Assembly (NCBI GenBank): GCA_964583605.1
Contig: CAZOWL010000026.1
Span: forward strand, 1 to 44,071
From: CAZOWL01 sp964583605
GTDB taxonomy: Bacteria; Pseudomonadota; Gammaproteobacteria; Chromatiales; Chromatiaceae
DNA length: 44,071 bases
Reading direction: 5' to 3'
A model generated the notes under the pieces. That model did not search any database and had not been told where the DNA came from. It saw only the letters and a program-made list of their open reading frames with translations. This document shows positions 43,015 to 44,071 of this stretch, piece by piece. Both the position numbers and the translations under genes were made by a program. Position 1 is the stretch's first letter, and every line of letters begins with the position of its first letter.

Positions 43015-43045
43015 AAAAGGGGCACCAAACGGTGCCCCTTTTTTT
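43015..43045 (+). terminator. Intrinsic terminator after fba
   Basis: A twelve-base stem (AAAAGGGGCACC at 43015-43026, GGTGCCCCTTTT at 43031-43042) with a four-base AAAC loop runs into a T-tract. It is a textbook rho-independent terminator closing the tkt-fba block. Confidence 0.95.
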
Positions 43046-43268
43046 ACCGAATCCCGCGCTCTTGACGGGGCAGGGAATGCTGCGTCCCAGCCTTGACTTC
43101 GCGGATCCATCCATCAGGGCTTGGTTTGGGTCCACTGTCGCGCTCAGGGCCAAACTGAGAACGACTGCCCAGTGAAGTACGAAGGTCGGAAGGGGTGCGC
43201 GGCTGGCTAGGATGGCAGGCGTGGGGGCGGGAGATGGGACGGAGAAGGTCTTACACTGAAGCCGGAAG

Positions 43269-43892
43269 CTAATTGAGCAGATCTTCTGCAACGCAGAGAC
43301 GACCCTGCATTGGCGCTGACGGGAAAAAGATTGGACCTTCGATAAGCAGGTTTCCTTGCACACCTGGAGAGACAGCAACGAGCTTCTCAGTATCAAGCCC
43401 TTCCGTATTGAACAGGAACGTGTCATCGAAAGCGATCTGCAGGAATGGCTTCGCGCGGCCGCGCTGTGTAAGCTCGACCCAGGTGTTGGCCTCCCCGAAG
43501 TACCAGGGCTCGCCATCAGATTGCGCATCCCACACCGTCCGGATAGCCTCGGCCTGTTCGAACAGACTGAATGCATCGCTGGCGTACTGTGCGCTGAAAC
43601 TTTTGCCCTCGATCGCTATTGTCCTGCCAGCAACGGTTGCATGTCCGGTCAACTCCCCGACGAAACAGGTTCCACCCATACCCCACTCCTCGTACAGGAA
43701 GACCGCCGTCGGGAAGAAGCGATTGACGACGAGTTTCTTGGCTAGAAGCGAGCAACCGTTGTCCTCAGGCGTGATCTGAATCGAGGCGTTGATCTCTATC
43801 GGGATCCGTCCCGCGCCGCATCCCATGGCGGCGTGGGTTGTACCGCTTGCAAGGGAGCAGACGAGGCCAAGCAGAACGAAGTTCTTATGCAT
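43269..43892 (-). CDS. Exported protein of unknown function
   Basis: The 207-residue protein has a signal peptide (NFVLLGLVCSLASGTTHA). The mature part is rich in beta-strand-like text (IPIEINASIQITPEDNGCSLLAKKLVV, GGTCFVGELTGHATVAGRTIAIEGKSFSAQY) and has four cysteines, in MGCGAG, NGCSLL, GTCFVG and RLCVAE. These could make two disulfides in the periplasm. I do not recognise a family. GGAGA lies upstream of the ATG at 43892. It is convergent with the Calvin-cycle block. Base composition is lower in GC than the neighbours, which hints at an acquired gene. Real coding is supported by the signal peptide and a full-length clean frame. Confidence 0.65.
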   Translation of the reverse strand: MHKNFVLLGLVCSLASGTTHAAMGCGAGRIPIEINASIQITPEDNGCSLLAKKLVVNRFFPTAVFLYEEWGMGGTCFVGELTGHATVAGRTIAIEGKSFSAQYASDAFSLFEQAEAIRTVWDAQSDGEPWYFGEANTWVELTQRGRAKPFLQIAFDDTFLFNTEGLDTEKLVAVSPGVQGNLLIEGPIFFPSAPMQGRLCVAEDLLN

Positions 43893-43978
43893 GTCGGGTG
43901 GTCTCCGAGGTCATTGGGTGCGGGCCGCGTGAACGGCCTATCGCGCGGGGTCGTCGGCGAAAAGCGCTTGCGCCTTAC

Positions 43979-44020
43979 CATGAATTTCGCGAAGCACGTT
44001 CGCTCCCTCTCCCTCTGGGC
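43979..44020. repeat. Dispersed two-hairpin repeat, truncated copy E (forward)
   Basis: The first 42 bases of the repeat (ATGAATTTCGCGAAGCACGT onward, to CCCTCTGGG) are present. The sequence then changes abruptly in the loop of hairpin 1 to TGTCTAGTGGACACACTGGA. Confidence 0.85.
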
Positions 44021-44071
44021 TGTCTAGTGGACACACTGGACACTGTCGCCACTTGGGCGTATTGTATGGCC
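44021..44071. mobile_element. Possible insertion-sequence end at right window edge
   Basis: From about 44021 the sequence TGTCTAGTGGACACACTGGA, followed by CACTGTCGCC, begins inside a broken repeat copy. It looks like the terminal inverted repeat of an IS3/IS481-type element, whose ends often carry TGT and GGACAC-like text. No transposase is within the window, so this rests on the abrupt junction and the end-like sequence. Confidence 0.45.

Overview
The window is a GC-rich (well over 60% by eye) proteobacterial chromosome segment. The gene content points to a purple sulfur bacterium or a close relative (Chromatiales, Gammaproteobacteria), probably marine or salt-adapted. The signs are a Calvin-cycle/glycolysis block in the order tkt-gap-pgk-pyk-fba, an ahcY-metF pair behind an S-adenosylhomocysteine (SAH) riboswitch, a sucrose-synthesis operon of the kind used for osmoprotection, and an NhaD-type sodium/proton antiporter. 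No rRNA, tRNA, CRISPR array or prophage was seen. The taxonomic call is inference from gene families, not from a marker gene.

Layout. 1-1400: the tail of a MarR-like regulator and a frameshifted REP-associated (RAYT/IS200-like) transposase between imperfect terminal inverted repeats. 1454-7668: three consecutive plus-strand genes for exported proteins: an acidic beta-helix protein with a 27-28 residue repeat, a multidomain extracellular nuclease, and a UshA-like 5'-nucleotidase. They look like a kit for using extracellular nucleic acid, closed by a strong terminator. 7818-13102 (minus): two collinear paralogous radical SAM proteins with a B12-binding-like N-terminus, followed by a Baeyer-Villiger-type flavin monooxygenase. 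This operon has no obvious pathway and is the best candidate for undescribed chemistry. 13511-18863 (minus): sucrose-phosphate synthase with a C-terminal phosphatase-like domain, fructokinase and amylosucrase. 19188-25460: a small membrane-anchored protein, a glycerate kinase, a serine beta-lactamase-like hydrolase, NhaD and a small coupled ORF. 25770-29917: two GT4 glycosyltransferases around an O-antigen-ligase-like membrane protein, then a decapitated third glycosyltransferase. 30156-33897 (minus): metK, then SAH riboswitch-ahcY-metF, the activated methyl cycle. 34434-42977 (plus): a thioredoxin-like protein, then tkt, gap, pgk, pyk and fba, closed by a textbook terminator. 43269-43892 (minus): an exported protein of unknown function.

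Four full copies and one broken copy of a 122-bp, two-hairpin repeat lie across the window. In two copies the TAA at its edge is the stop codon of the adjacent gene. In a third the element is read through and supplies the last 40 residues and stop of glycerate kinase. The fifth copy, at the right edge, stops in the middle of its first hairpin where an insertion-sequence-like end begins.
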